Shown: positions 9,439-17,800 of the stretch, piece after piece | Layout: every line of letters begins with the position of its first letter | Numbering within the stretch: position 1 is the first letter of the stretch | Assembly (NCBI GenBank): GCA_964550795.1 | Contig: CAZKBH010000024.1 | Coordinates: forward strand, 5,868-69,867 | Reading direction: 5' to 3' | From: M3007 sp964550795 | Lineage (GTDB): Bacteria; Bacteroidota; Bacteroidia; Chitinophagales; Saprospiraceae | Length of the DNA: 64,000 nt | The notes under the pieces: generated by a model | What the model was told of the DNA's origin: nothing | Databases searched by the model: none | The model's input: only the letters and a program-made list of their open reading frames with translations | Program-made: the position numbers and the translations under genes

Positions 9439-11253
9439 ATGAGCAATTTTATCGTATCGGCGCGTAAATATCGTCCCCAACGCTTTCAGGACGTGGTGGG
9501 CCAAGGCCATGTGGCCGGAACGCTCAAAAACGCACTTGCCAGCGGACACGTTGCGCATGCTTTTCTCTTTACGGGTCCGCGTGGGGTGGGCAAAACCACT
9601 TGCGCACGCATCCTGGCCAAAATCCTCAATTGCGAAAACCGCACCCCGGAATACGAGGCTTGCAACGAATGTAGCTCCTGTAAATCTTTCAATGAAAGTG
9701 CGTCGTTTAACATCATAGAACTGGATGCCGCCTCCAACAACTCCGTGGAGCATATCCGCGCGCTCACGGAGCAGGTGCGTTTTCAGCCGCAGCAAGGCAA
9801 ATACAAGGTGTTCATCATTGACGAGGTGCACATGCTGTCCAATCAGGCTTTCAATGCGTTTTTGAAAACCCTGGAAGAGCCGCCGCCGTATGCCATTTTC
9901 ATCCTGGCCACTACGGAAAAGCACAAAATCATCCCGACCATCCTTTCCCGTTGTCAAATTTTTGATTTTCGCCGGATCACGGTGGCCGACACGGTGGCGC
10001 ATTTAAAATCCATTTGTCAGCAGGAAAACATTGAAGCTGAGGAAGATGCGCTGCACATCATTGCCCTAAAAGCCGATGGCGCTTTACGCGATGCGCTCTC
10101 TATTTTTGACCGAATTACGAGCGGGGCCGGCAAAAAAATCACTTACGATGCCGTCATTGAAAACCTCAACGTTCTGGATTACGATTACTTTTTCCAGATA
10201 ACAGACGCGCTTTTAGCGGAGGATTCAGCCGCTTTAATGAACCGTTTTGATGAGATTCTCCGAAAAGGTTTTGACCCGGAAGTGTTTGTTTTGGGCTTGG
10301 CGGAGCATTTGCGCAATGTGTTGGTTTGTAAGGATAAAGCCACCCTCGGTCTGCTTGAAGTGGGCGAAAGCCTGCGCGAACGGTACCGCGCTCAGGCGCT
10401 TATTACGCCCGCTTCATTCCTGCTTACTGCGCTCAATCTTTGCAATGACTGCGATATCAATTTCAAAATGGCGCGACACAAACGCCTCCATGTCGAGATG
10501 GCATTGCTCAAAATGTGCCACATCGGGAGGGCTGTGAAAGGCGCGGAATTGGAAAAAAAAACGCTTGACCTGAGGTCGCCCGCCATTTCCGGCTCGCCAG
10601 TTCAACATTCGGGCGGAAATACCGGCCAAGGAAGCACATCCTATGCTGTTCCAAATGCAAGCAGCCGGGTTTCGGAGCCAGAACAGCCGACCGCGAACCA
10701 GCAAGCTGCGCCGACCCTCAACGGCAACGCGCAGCCCATTTCGAGCGAGGTTTTGGCCGATATTTCACAAGGTTTGAGGCAGGGAAGGATGAAAGCAGAG
10801 GCCATCCCGATGCGCCTGGATGCTTTTGATCAGTTGGTAGAAGATGAAGAAAACCACCGTGCAAGCCTCCAAAGCCGCCTTTCCCTCGAAAATGTGCGGA
10901 CAGAGTGGCAAGCCTACGCGGCGATGCTCAATTCCAACCTCTCGCGCATGGCCTTGACGAAAGCAGAATTGCGATTGGAAGGGAAAATCCTCACGGTACT
11001 CGTCGGCACCACCATTGACCAGAATAACGTAAAGGCTGAAGTGGCGCGGGTACTCGAAACGCTTCGCCGCCGATTGCACGACAATGCTTTGAAAATTGAG
11101 GTCATCCTCGACGATCAAAAAATCGCGGAACAAGCCCAGGCGGCCCGGGTGGTTCGTCCACTCACCGCCAAGGATAAATTGGATAAAATGAAGGAAATTT
11201 CTCCTTTTTTAGAGGATTTTATCCAAAAATTTGATCTCAAACTGAACGATTAA
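9439..11253 (+). CDS. dnaX: DNA polymerase III subunit gamma/tau
   Basis: This is the clamp-loader ATPase of the replisome. The start at 9439 gives the conserved N-terminus MSNFIVSARKYRPQRF; an upstream in-frame ATG (9394) would add 15 unconserved residues. Walker A GPRGVGKT lies at 46-53, the zinc-binding cysteines at C65, C75, C78 and C81, and the Walker B-type IIDEVHML around 130. The AAA+ domains are followed by a Ser/Gln/Ala-rich linker (about 390-450) and a tau-like C-terminal domain. At 604 residues it is typical of Bacteroidota. I see no obvious internal slippery A-run for a short gamma product. Confidence 0.95.
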   Translation: MSNFIVSARKYRPQRFQDVVGQGHVAGTLKNALASGHVAHAFLFTGPRGVGKTTCARILAKILNCENRTPEYEACNECSSCKSFNESASFNIIELDAASNNSVEHIRALTEQVRFQPQQGKYKVFIIDEVHMLSNQAFNAFLKTLEEPPPYAIFILATTEKHKIIPTILSRCQIFDFRRITVADTVAHLKSICQQENIEAEEDALHIIALKADGALRDALSIFDRITSGAGKKITYDAVIENLNVLDYDYFFQITDALLAEDSAALMNRFDEILRKGFDPEVFVLGLAEHLRNVLVCKDKATLGLLEVGESLRERYRAQALITPASFLLTALNLCNDCDINFKMARHKRLHVEMALLKMCHIGRAVKGAELEKKTLDLRSPAISGSPVQHSGGNTGQGSTSYAVPNASSRVSEPEQPTANQQAAPTLNGNAQPISSEVLADISQGLRQGRMKAEAIPMRLDAFDQLVEDEENHRASLQSRLSLENVRTEWQAYAAMLNSNLSRMALTKAELRLEGKILTVLVGTTIDQNNVKAEVARVLETLRRRLHDNALKIEVILDDQKIAEQAQAARVVRPLTAKDKLDKMKEISPFLEDFIQKFDLKLND

Positions 11254-11274
11254 GCCCTTTTAAATACAATTCAG

Positions 11275-12024
11275 ATGCACTCGCCTAGAATCAGCATTTT
11301 CATCCCAACCCGTAATGAAGCCAATTATATTGGCACCACTTTGGCTCAGTTTGAGCCTTTTTGGGATAAATATGACCTTGAAATCATTGTTTCGGATGCA
11401 AATAGTACCGACGGTACCGTGGAGATTGTGCAACATTTTGCTGAAGCCTCGGCGCATCGGGTGAAACTCGTGCAGGGTGGGCCGGAAAAACAGAACATCG
11501 CGATCGGGTGTAATTTAGGCGCTGCGAAGGCCCAGGCGGCGCTTCTATTCCGCATTGATGCCGATGTACGAATCCCAGACAAAGATTACTTTTTCGGAAA
11601 AGTATTGGAGTCTTTTGAAAAAAACCCTGACTTGGTTGGTGCCACAGTGCCGATTTGGGTATATCCGGAAGAGGCTCGGACTTCTGATCGCCTCTACCAT
11701 ATTATGATGAATGCCATTATCCGGGCATCGTTTTGGGTTAAAGCACCGCTTGCCAAAGGTGAATGTCAGTTGGTGCGTCGTGAAGCGTTTGAAAAAATTG
11801 GCGGGTATAAGGAACATTTGACTGCGGGCGAGGACTGCAACCTTTTTTACCGCTTGCAAGATGTAGGGCGCATTCAATACTTGTCTAAACTGCGGATACA
11901 CCATTCGCCACGCCGGTTCCGGCAATATGGTTATTTCCGAATTTCCATGATTTATCTCAGAGAAGGGCTTTGGATGATATTGGGACGAAAATCCTATTTG
12001 CAAGAATGGACGCCCGTGCGCTGA
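11275..12024 (+). CDS. Glycosyltransferase family 2
   Basis: The 249-residue product opens with RISIFIPTRNEANYIG and IIVSDANSTDGTVEIV, the GT-A nucleotide-sugar binding signature of GT2. RIDADVRIP supplies the DxD-like metal motif, and GGYKEHLTAGEDCNLFYRL contains the (G/E)ED acceptor/base motif. The C-terminus has one amphipathic or hydrophobic segment (YLREGLWMILG) that may contact the membrane. It likely transfers a sugar to a lipid or envelope glycan; the acceptor is unknown. It starts 21 bp after dnaX. Confidence 0.88.
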   Translation: MHSPRISIFIPTRNEANYIGTTLAQFEPFWDKYDLEIIVSDANSTDGTVEIVQHFAEASAHRVKLVQGGPEKQNIAIGCNLGAAKAQAALLFRIDADVRIPDKDYFFGKVLESFEKNPDLVGATVPIWVYPEEARTSDRLYHIMMNAIIRASFWVKAPLAKGECQLVRREAFEKIGGYKEHLTAGEDCNLFYRLQDVGRIQYLSKLRIHHSPRRFRQYGYFRISMIYLREGLWMILGRKSYLQEWTPVR

Positions 12025-12130
12025 GTAGCACAAAGTGTTGTTTGGCGTTTTCACGACAGCAGTCTATAAACTAGTTGCCGGGATTCTGCGTTGTATGCAC
12101 TCGATTTTGACAGAAAAAACAAATAATACC

Positions 12131-13417
12131 ATGCGTAAACTACTGCTCGCGCTCGCATTTTTTGCCCTTGCTTCATCGCAGCTAAAAGCCTCCGTGATCG
12201 TCCTGCCGATGGATGAAAAGAACCAGCGCAATCATTTGAAGGCTTATGGCATTACTTATTGGATTCTTTCGCAGGGCGCGGAAGCTTGGTGGTTGTTGAA
12301 TTACCGGGGTGGAAGTTTTGCATTCGCTTATTCTCCGGCCATTGAAAAGGAATGCAAGACGCGTGACGTGAGTTACGAAGTCATTGCAGATGGCCAATTT
12401 GCCAATTTGCAGAATGAAATCCTCGATCCGGAGGTTAACCAGGATGTTATTAAACTGGAAAAAGCCCCTAAAATAGCGGTTTATTCCCCGGATAAAGACG
12501 AAAAAGGCCAAACGATCCAGCCTTGGGATGATGCCGTGACGCTGGTGTTGACCTACGCGGAAATACCTTACGATTTGCTGTATGATACAGAAGTGTTGCA
12601 GGATAAACTTACGGAATACGATTGGCTGCACCTGCACCATGAGGATTTTACAGGGATGTATGGGAAGTTTTATGCCAGTAACAACGGCCAGCCATGGTAT
12701 CGCCAGCACGTAAACATGATGGAAACCCTGGCCCGCCAAAACGGATTTGACAAGGTGAGTCAGCTCAAACTGGCTGTCGCAAAAAAAATTAAGGAATATG
12801 TGGTTGGTGGCGGATTTATGTTCGCGATGTGCTCCGCCACGGATACCTACGACATTGCTTTATCTGCCGAAGGCACCGATATTTGCGCGGCTCCCTTCGA
12901 CAAGGACCCCACGGATCCCAATTTTCAGTCGAAACTCGATTTTTCCAAAACCTTTGCGTTTCACAATTATCAGGTACTCACGGATCCAAGTGTTTACGAG
13001 CACTCCACGATTGACAACAGCGAAGTAACGGGGCGCCGGGTTTCGCCGGAGCAAGACTACTTTACCTTGTTCGATTTTTCTGCCAAATGGGATCCTGTGC
13101 CGACTATGCTGACCCAGTGTCATACCCGGACGGTGAAAGGATTTATGGGCCAGGCCACGGCATTCAACAAAAAATTCATCAAGCCAAACGTCTTGATTAT
13201 GGGCGAAAACAAGCCCGCCAACGAAGCCCGGTACATCCACAATGCTTACGGAAAGGGCTTTTTCACCTTTTATGGTGGTCACGACCCGGAAGATTACAGG
13301 CACTATGTGGGAGATCCACCCACGGATTTGAATTTGCACCCGAATTCACCGGGATACCGCCTTATTTTGAACAATATCTTGTTCCCGGCGGCCAAAAAGA
13401 AGCATCAAAAGACATAG
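12131..13417 (+). CDS. Conserved Bacteroidota exported protein, often labelled 'asparagine synthetase B'
   Basis: From the ATG at 12131 the protein has a signal peptide (MRKLLLALAFFALASSQLKA) and 428 residues. The frame stays open upstream to 12035, but that would bury the signal. Blocks such as WLLNYRGGSF, LEKAPKIAVYSP, DWLHLHHEDFTG, GGGFMFAMCSATDTYDIAL, KTFAFHNYQVL and FFTFYGGHDPEDY are those of a widely conserved Bacteroidota family. I see neither the N-terminal glutaminase Cys nor the SGGxDS ATP-pyrophosphatase motif expected of asparagine synthetase, so that label looks unfounded. The GGGFMFAMCSA-plus-His pattern resembles glutamine-amidotransferase-like or ThuA-like folds. Function unknown. 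Confidence 0.85.
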   Translation: MRKLLLALAFFALASSQLKASVIVLPMDEKNQRNHLKAYGITYWILSQGAEAWWLLNYRGGSFAFAYSPAIEKECKTRDVSYEVIADGQFANLQNEILDPEVNQDVIKLEKAPKIAVYSPDKDEKGQTIQPWDDAVTLVLTYAEIPYDLLYDTEVLQDKLTEYDWLHLHHEDFTGMYGKFYASNNGQPWYRQHVNMMETLARQNGFDKVSQLKLAVAKKIKEYVVGGGFMFAMCSATDTYDIALSAEGTDICAAPFDKDPTDPNFQSKLDFSKTFAFHNYQVLTDPSVYEHSTIDNSEVTGRRVSPEQDYFTLFDFSAKWDPVPTMLTQCHTRTVKGFMGQATAFNKKFIKPNVLIMGENKPANEARYIHNAYGKGFFTFYGGHDPEDYRHYVGDPPTDLNLHPNSPGYRLILNNILFPAAKKKHQKT

Positions 13418-13418
13418 T

Positions 13419-14351
13419 TCACAAAACCACCCGCAAGGCCCGTTCCAACAGTTCAAACTCCACGGGGGTTTCCCCCAGGAATTCGCCGTCGGCCTCCAGC
13501 AAGGTTGGGATGCCATCGGTATGTTCCACCCGAATGGATCGGGCTTGATGGCCTTCAATTTTGGGGTGACTCAGCAGCGAGCCGTTGTAAAAGCGCGGCG
13601 TTTGAATTAGCACTTCCAATTTTGAAATTTTACGGGCGAATGTGAGCGCAAACAGCCCATCGTCGGGCACGGCATGGGGCACAAACTGCATTCCTCCACC
13701 CGAAAACCTGCAAAGACCGATATTGATGGTGTAGAAAAAATCCTCCACGGTGTGGCCATCGAAGGTGATCCGCGCCTTGCTGAGTCGGTACGCCGTTAAG
13801 TATTGCGCTACTTTCAGCAAGTAATGTGCTTTATTCCGAGCAGGTTTTTCCGTCAGTTTTTTTCCGATAAACCCATCATAGGCCATTCCGGCTACGTTGA
13901 CAAAATAGCGGGAAAGGGTTTGGCCATCGCGCTGATACCGAACCAAGCCGATGTCTTGTTGCACGGTTTTAAGTTCCAAAAGCCGTTTCAATCGCAGCGC
14001 CGGGTTGTCGGGAATGCCATATTGTCGCGCCCAATCGTTTCCGGTTCCAAAAGGCAGGAGCGCATAGGTAATCTCCGAGGGCGGCACAAACTGCTGGGAA
14101 AAAATACCGTCCACGAGTTCGTGATTTGTACCATCTCCACCAATGCCCAGGATATAGCGACCGCCTTTGAGCAGCGCATCTTCGATCAGTCGGGCTGCAT
14201 GACCTCGATGTTCTGTGAACTGAACCGTGTAGGCAAAGCCCAGATCCTGCAAAAGCCGTTCAATCTGCGGCCATTGACGTTTTACCGCCCCGCCTCGGGC
14301 AGCCGGGTTGGCGATGATATGCCAAAAAGCTTGGGTTACAGGTGCTTGCAT
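13419..14351 (-). CDS. Diacylglycerol kinase family lipid kinase (YegS/DagK-like)
   Basis: The start at 14351 (MQAPVTQAFWHIIANPAARGG) is chosen because the longer frame to 14459 covers a -7 box at 14360. The catalytic GGDGTNHELVDG motif, the N-terminal NPAARGG and the LLPFGTGNDWARQYG segment define the DAGK catalytic fold. The product is 310 residues, within the usual length for the family. It is likely a soluble kinase phosphorylating diacylglycerol or a related lipid at the membrane face. It ends 1 bp from the convergent gene at 13417. Confidence 0.9.
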   Translation of the reverse strand: MQAPVTQAFWHIIANPAARGGAVKRQWPQIERLLQDLGFAYTVQFTEHRGHAARLIEDALLKGGRYILGIGGDGTNHELVDGIFSQQFVPPSEITYALLPFGTGNDWARQYGIPDNPALRLKRLLELKTVQQDIGLVRYQRDGQTLSRYFVNVAGMAYDGFIGKKLTEKPARNKAHYLLKVAQYLTAYRLSKARITFDGHTVEDFFYTINIGLCRFSGGGMQFVPHAVPDDGLFALTFARKISKLEVLIQTPRFYNGSLLSHPKIEGHQARSIRVEHTDGIPTLLEADGEFLGETPVEFELLERALRVVL

Positions 14352-14359
14352 GCAGGAGG

Positions 14360-14367
14360 CAAATGTA
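14360..14367 (-). promoter_or_regulatory. Candidate -7 box for the lipid kinase gene
   Basis: The minus strand reads TACATTTG, 9 bp upstream of the ATG at 14351, so the mRNA would be nearly leaderless. Confidence 0.45.
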
Positions 14368-14401
14368 GAACTCGGGCGGCAAGATTTTCGGGCAAATCTT
14401 T

Positions 14402-14409
14402 TACCTTTG
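14402..14409 (+). promoter_or_regulatory. Candidate -7 box for the antitoxin-like gene
   Basis: TACCTTTG is a perfect TAnnTTTG match 15 bp before the ATG at 14424. Confidence 0.5.
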
Positions 14410-14423
14410 TAAAAAATGAAGCT

Positions 14424-14654
14424 ATGCAAGCCATTGAAACAACCGCAGAAATTGATCAATCAGGAAATTTAAAACTCCTGACACCGCTCCGACTGCGCAA
14501 CCAAAAAGTCAGGGTAATCATTTTGCTGCCAGAAGGTGACGATATAGATGACAAGTCTTGGCTCCTTGCAATTCAAAACCCTGCGTTTGATTTTTTGAAT
14601 GAGCCGGAGGAAGACATTTACACCATTCAAGATGGTAATCCGATCAAAAATTAA
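14424..14654 (+). CDS. Orphan antitoxin-like small protein
   Basis: The 76-residue product starts MQAIETTAEIDQSGNLKLL, with a swapped-hairpin-like N-terminus, then KVRVIILLPEGDD, and ends NPAFDFLNEPEEDIYTIQDG. This layout is that of the antitoxin members of type II pairs in which the toxin is a MazF/PemK-like RNase. No toxin follows: an overlapping ATG at 14632 would begin MVIRSKIKN, reminiscent of a PemK start, but that frame turns into unrelated sequence and the ileS leader. A perfect -7 box precedes it. The family assignment is from general pattern recognition. Confidence 0.7.
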   Translation: MQAIETTAEIDQSGNLKLLTPLRLRNQKVRVIILLPEGDDIDDKSWLLAIQNPAFDFLNEPEEDIYTIQDGNPIKN

Positions 14655-14684
14655 GAACATTGTTTGGCTTGTAAGCCTTTTTCT

Positions 14685-14692
14685 TACCTTCG
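14685..14692 (+). promoter_or_regulatory. Candidate -7 box for the ileS leader transcript
   Basis: TACCTTCG is one mismatch from TAnnTTTG, with TTTG at 14662-14665 as a possible -33 element. The leader ATG lies 4 bp downstream, so the transcript would start almost at the leader codon. Confidence 0.4.
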
Positions 14693-14696
14693 CCCC

Positions 14697-14753
14697 ATGT
14701 TTCAATTCATCATTTCCGACGGTATTATTATTCGCCAGTGTTTGCACACCTGA
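14697..14753 (+). CDS. Isoleucine-rich leader peptide upstream of ileS
   Basis: The 18-codon frame encodes MFQFIISDGIIIRQCLHT and then TGA. Five of 18 residues are Ile, including ATC-ATT (14709-14714) and ATT-ATT-ATT (14724-14732). It lies in front of the isoleucyl-tRNA synthetase gene. Its last codons (14740-14750) are also the first arm of an 11-bp helix with the loop of the following terminator, as expected of a ribosome-mediated attenuation leader. Position, composition and RNA structure agree; expression is not shown. Confidence 0.75.
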   Translation: MFQFIISDGIIIRQCLHT

Positions 14754-14816
14754 CGCGGTAAGGCTGTTTGGAAAAACAGAAACCCCGGCTGGTGTGCAAA
14801 CTAGCCGGGGTTTTTT
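14740..14816 (+). promoter_or_regulatory. Transcription attenuator of ileS (antiterminator, pause hairpin, terminator)
   Basis: Arm GTTTGCACACC (14740-14750) is perfectly complementary to GGTGTGCAAAC (14791-14801). The latter is 11 of the 12 loop nucleotides of the terminator, so the two structures cannot coexist. Between them is a 6-bp hairpin (CTGTTT/AAACAG, 14764-14779) that could pause polymerase. A ribosome that reaches the TGA at 14751 masks the first arm and permits termination; one stalled at the Ile codons leaves it free and favours readthrough into ileS. The mechanism is inferred from the layout. Confidence 0.75.
14783..14816 (+). terminator. Intrinsic terminator within the ileS leader
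   Basis: Perfect 8-bp stem CCCCGGCT/AGCCGGGG (14783-14790 and 14803-14810) with a 12-nt loop and six T (14811-14816), located between the leader peptide and the ileS ATG at 14849. Confidence 0.85.
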
Positions 14817-14848
14817 GATTGGAAGCTTTGACAAAACTACACTACAGC

Positions 14849-17800
14849 ATGTACCGCGAATTCAAACACCTAAACCTCCCCGCCATAGACGCTGAAATCC
14901 GCCAATTTTGGGAGGATGAAAGGATTTTTGAAAAATCCGTCGAGCAACGCCCCGAGGAAAACGCCTTCGTATTTTATGAAGGCCCACCTTCTGCCAATGG
15001 CAAACCCGGCATCCACCACGTGATGGCCCGCACGGTGAAAGACCTTTTTTGCCGTTACAATACCCTCAAAGGCTTCCGAGTAGCCCGAAAAGGCGGCTGG
15101 GACACCCATGGCCTGCCGATTGAATTGCAGGTGGAAAAAGAACTGGGGATTACCAAGGAAGACATTGGCAAAAAAATCTCGATTGAGGAATACAACGCCG
15201 CCTGCCGCAGCACCGTGATGCGCTACAAAGATCTCTGGGAAGACAAAACCCGGCGCATGGGCTACTGGGCAGATTTGGACAATCCCTACATCACGTTCGA
15301 AAATAGCTACATCGAAACGGTGTGGTACCTGCTCAAACGGCTGTACAACAAACAAACTGCTGATGGCCAGTCCTTTTTGTACAAAGGATTCACCATTCAG
15401 CCCTTCAGCCCGGCAGCGGGTACGGGCCTCAGTTCGCATGAATTGAATATGCCGGGAACCTATAAAGAGGTGACCGATATTTCAGCGGTGGCGATGTTCC
15501 GGGTAGTTAGAAACGCTGATTCTGAAAAACTTTTTGACTCCGAGGACGAAGATGTTCGCATCCTCGCCTGGACGACTACGCCCTGGACTTTGCCCTCCAA
15601 CGTGGCCCTGACCGTCGGCCCGAAAATCGAGTATGTGAAGGTTAAAACCTTGAGTCCGTACACTGGAGCGCCCGTTAGTGTCCTGTTGGCAAAGGCCCGG
15701 TTAGCCGGATATTTCAATGCCGAGGACGAAAATCAAGATTTTGATTCATTCAAGGTCGGCGATAAAAAACTGCCCTATCAAATCGCTCAAGACGGGATAA
15801 AAGGAAAAGACCTGCTGGGTATCCGGTACGAGCAATTGCTTCCCACACCGGCTGCCTCCACCCCCGAGCTTGAAGCCAAAGCCTTCTGCGTTATCCCCGG
15901 CGACTGGGTCACGACCGAAGATGGCACGGGCGTGGTACATACGGCGCCTTATTTTGGTGCGGATGACTTCCGAGCTTGCAAAGCGGCGGGTATTCCTTTC
16001 ATTGGATTGCCAAATGACAAAAATGCCGAGCTGCCTTTTCCTTTGGTGGACCGCCAGGGGAAGTTTGTGGATGAGGTGCCGGAGTTTGGTGGACGCTACG
16101 TAAAAGCGGAGTATTATCCGGAGGAGGTTCAAAAAGAGAAAGATTTCAAACCGACGGATTTATTGGTTTCGCTGCGTTTGAAGGAAGACAACAAGGCCTT
16201 TAAGGTTGAAAAATACAAACACACCTATCCACACTGTTGGCGTACGGATAAGCCCGTGTTGTACTACCCGCTGGATTCCTGGTTTGTGCGGGCATCTGCG
16301 GCAAAGGAACGTTTGGTGGAACTGAATAAAACCATCCATTGGCACCCGGAAAGCACCGGGTCTGGTCGTTTTGGCCAATGGCTCGACAACCTGCAGGACT
16401 GGAACCTGAGCCGCTCGCGGTATTGGGGTATTCCGCTGCCGATTTGGCGGACAGAAGATGGGGAGGAGGAGATCTGTATTGGCTCGGTGATGGAGCTGCG
16501 GGAAGAGATGGAGAAAGCACGGGCCGCCGGGTTTGGCCCCACCCCTAGCCCCTCCCCGGGGGGGGAGGGGGACTTGCACTCGAACACTTTTGTGACTACG
16601 GGTGACCTTGGTGCAGAGAATGTTGAGGGGGACGGATTCCGTGGGGATTGGTTCAAAACAACCTCGCCCGGGCGTTGGAAGGTGCTCAAAGATTTTGCCC
16701 GTGGAATGCGCAAAAGCCAAACTGCCGGTGAAGCCGCAATGTGGGAAATCCTTCGGGACAAACAGGTGGATGGGACCAAGTTTCGTCGCCAGCACGCCAT
16801 CGAAGATTTCATTGCCGACTTTGTAAGCCTTGAGCACAAGTTGGTGGTTGAAGTAGATGGCACGATACACGATTTTCAGCAAGAACACGACCAAATGCGC
16901 ACCGAACTGCTTCAAGCGGTAGGTTTTGAGGTCGTGCGCTTCAAAAATGAAGAAATCCTTGGCAATAAGTACCAGGTCATGGACAAATTACGGGTCATAT
17001 TAAAAAACCGCAAGCAAGAATTAGCGAATACACAAACCAACCCTCAAGGTCCAACTAACTCCAATCCGAATACACAAACCAACCCACAAGGTCCAACAGA
17101 TAACAAGCCGATTGCACAAACCAAGTCCCCCTCCCCCCCATGGGAGGGGTTAGGGGAGGGGTTCGACCTCCACCGCCCATTCATAGACGAGATCGTCCTA
17201 ATCTCCCCCTCCGGCCGACCCATGTACCGCGAAACCGACCTCATTGACGTGTGGTTCGACTCGGGTGCTATGCCATACGCCCAATGGGGATTGGACTACG
17301 AAAAACTAAAAAACGGCGATGACAAACCTTTCAAATCGCCGTTTGAGGTAGCTTACCCTGCCACGTTTATCGCCGAGGGTGTAGACCAAACTCGGGGCTG
17401 GTTTTATACTTTACACGCCATTGCTGGCATGATTTATGACTCCGTTGCATTCAAAAATGTAGTGTCAAACGGCCTTGTTTTGGACAAAAACGGCGAAAAA
17501 ATGTCCAAATCCAAGGGAAATGTGGTGGATCCATTTGCAACCCTCGCGGAATTCGGGGCGGATGCCACACGCTGGTACATGATGTCGAACGCCAACCCAT
17601 GGGACAACCTGAAATTCGACACGGGCGGCATTCTCGAAACCCGCAACAAGTTGTTCGGCACACTCTACAACACCTATAATTTCTTTGCGCTTTACGCCAA
17701 TCTCGATGGTTTCAAGCACGACGAGTTCAATGTGCTGCCTTACGAAAAACGCAGCGAACTCGACCGTTGGGTCATCTCCAAACTCTATTCCCTTGTAGCC

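Larger units (their letters stand above)
16537..17161 (+). mobile_element. DUF559 nuclease element inserted in frame in ileS, bounded by inverted palindromes
   Basis: About 625 bp lies between two 39-bp GC-rich palindromic repeats in opposite orientation. Inside is a DUF559-type domain (ileS residues about 610-725). It shows WKVLKDFARGMRKSQTAGE, FRRQHAIEDFIADFV, VVEVDG and VVRFKNEEIL, the pattern of PD-(D/E)xK/Vsr-like nucleases, with likely active-site residues D657, E668 and D670 intact. There is no start or stop of its own; it is read as part of IleS. GGGTTT on the left and GGGTTC on the right could be remains of a short target duplication. No transposase is present. Mobility is inferred from the boundaries and from the solo palindrome elsewhere in the same gene. 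Confidence 0.65.

Noticed and set aside
14697..14848. A T-box riboswitch upstream of ileS
   Set aside because: No stem I, specifier loop or T-box AGGGTGG sequence is present, and the space is too short; a leader-peptide attenuator fits all features.
14599..14895. A 98-codon plus-strand gene covering the ileS leader
   Set aside because: It overlaps the antitoxin-like gene, the leader peptide, the terminator and the ileS start in another frame; only its first codons recall a toxin start.
16537..17161. An intein in ileS
   Set aside because: There is no N-terminal Cys/Ser splice junction, no HN-Cys/Ser/Thr end and no Hedgehog-intein block; the only domain is DUF559, flanked by palindromes.
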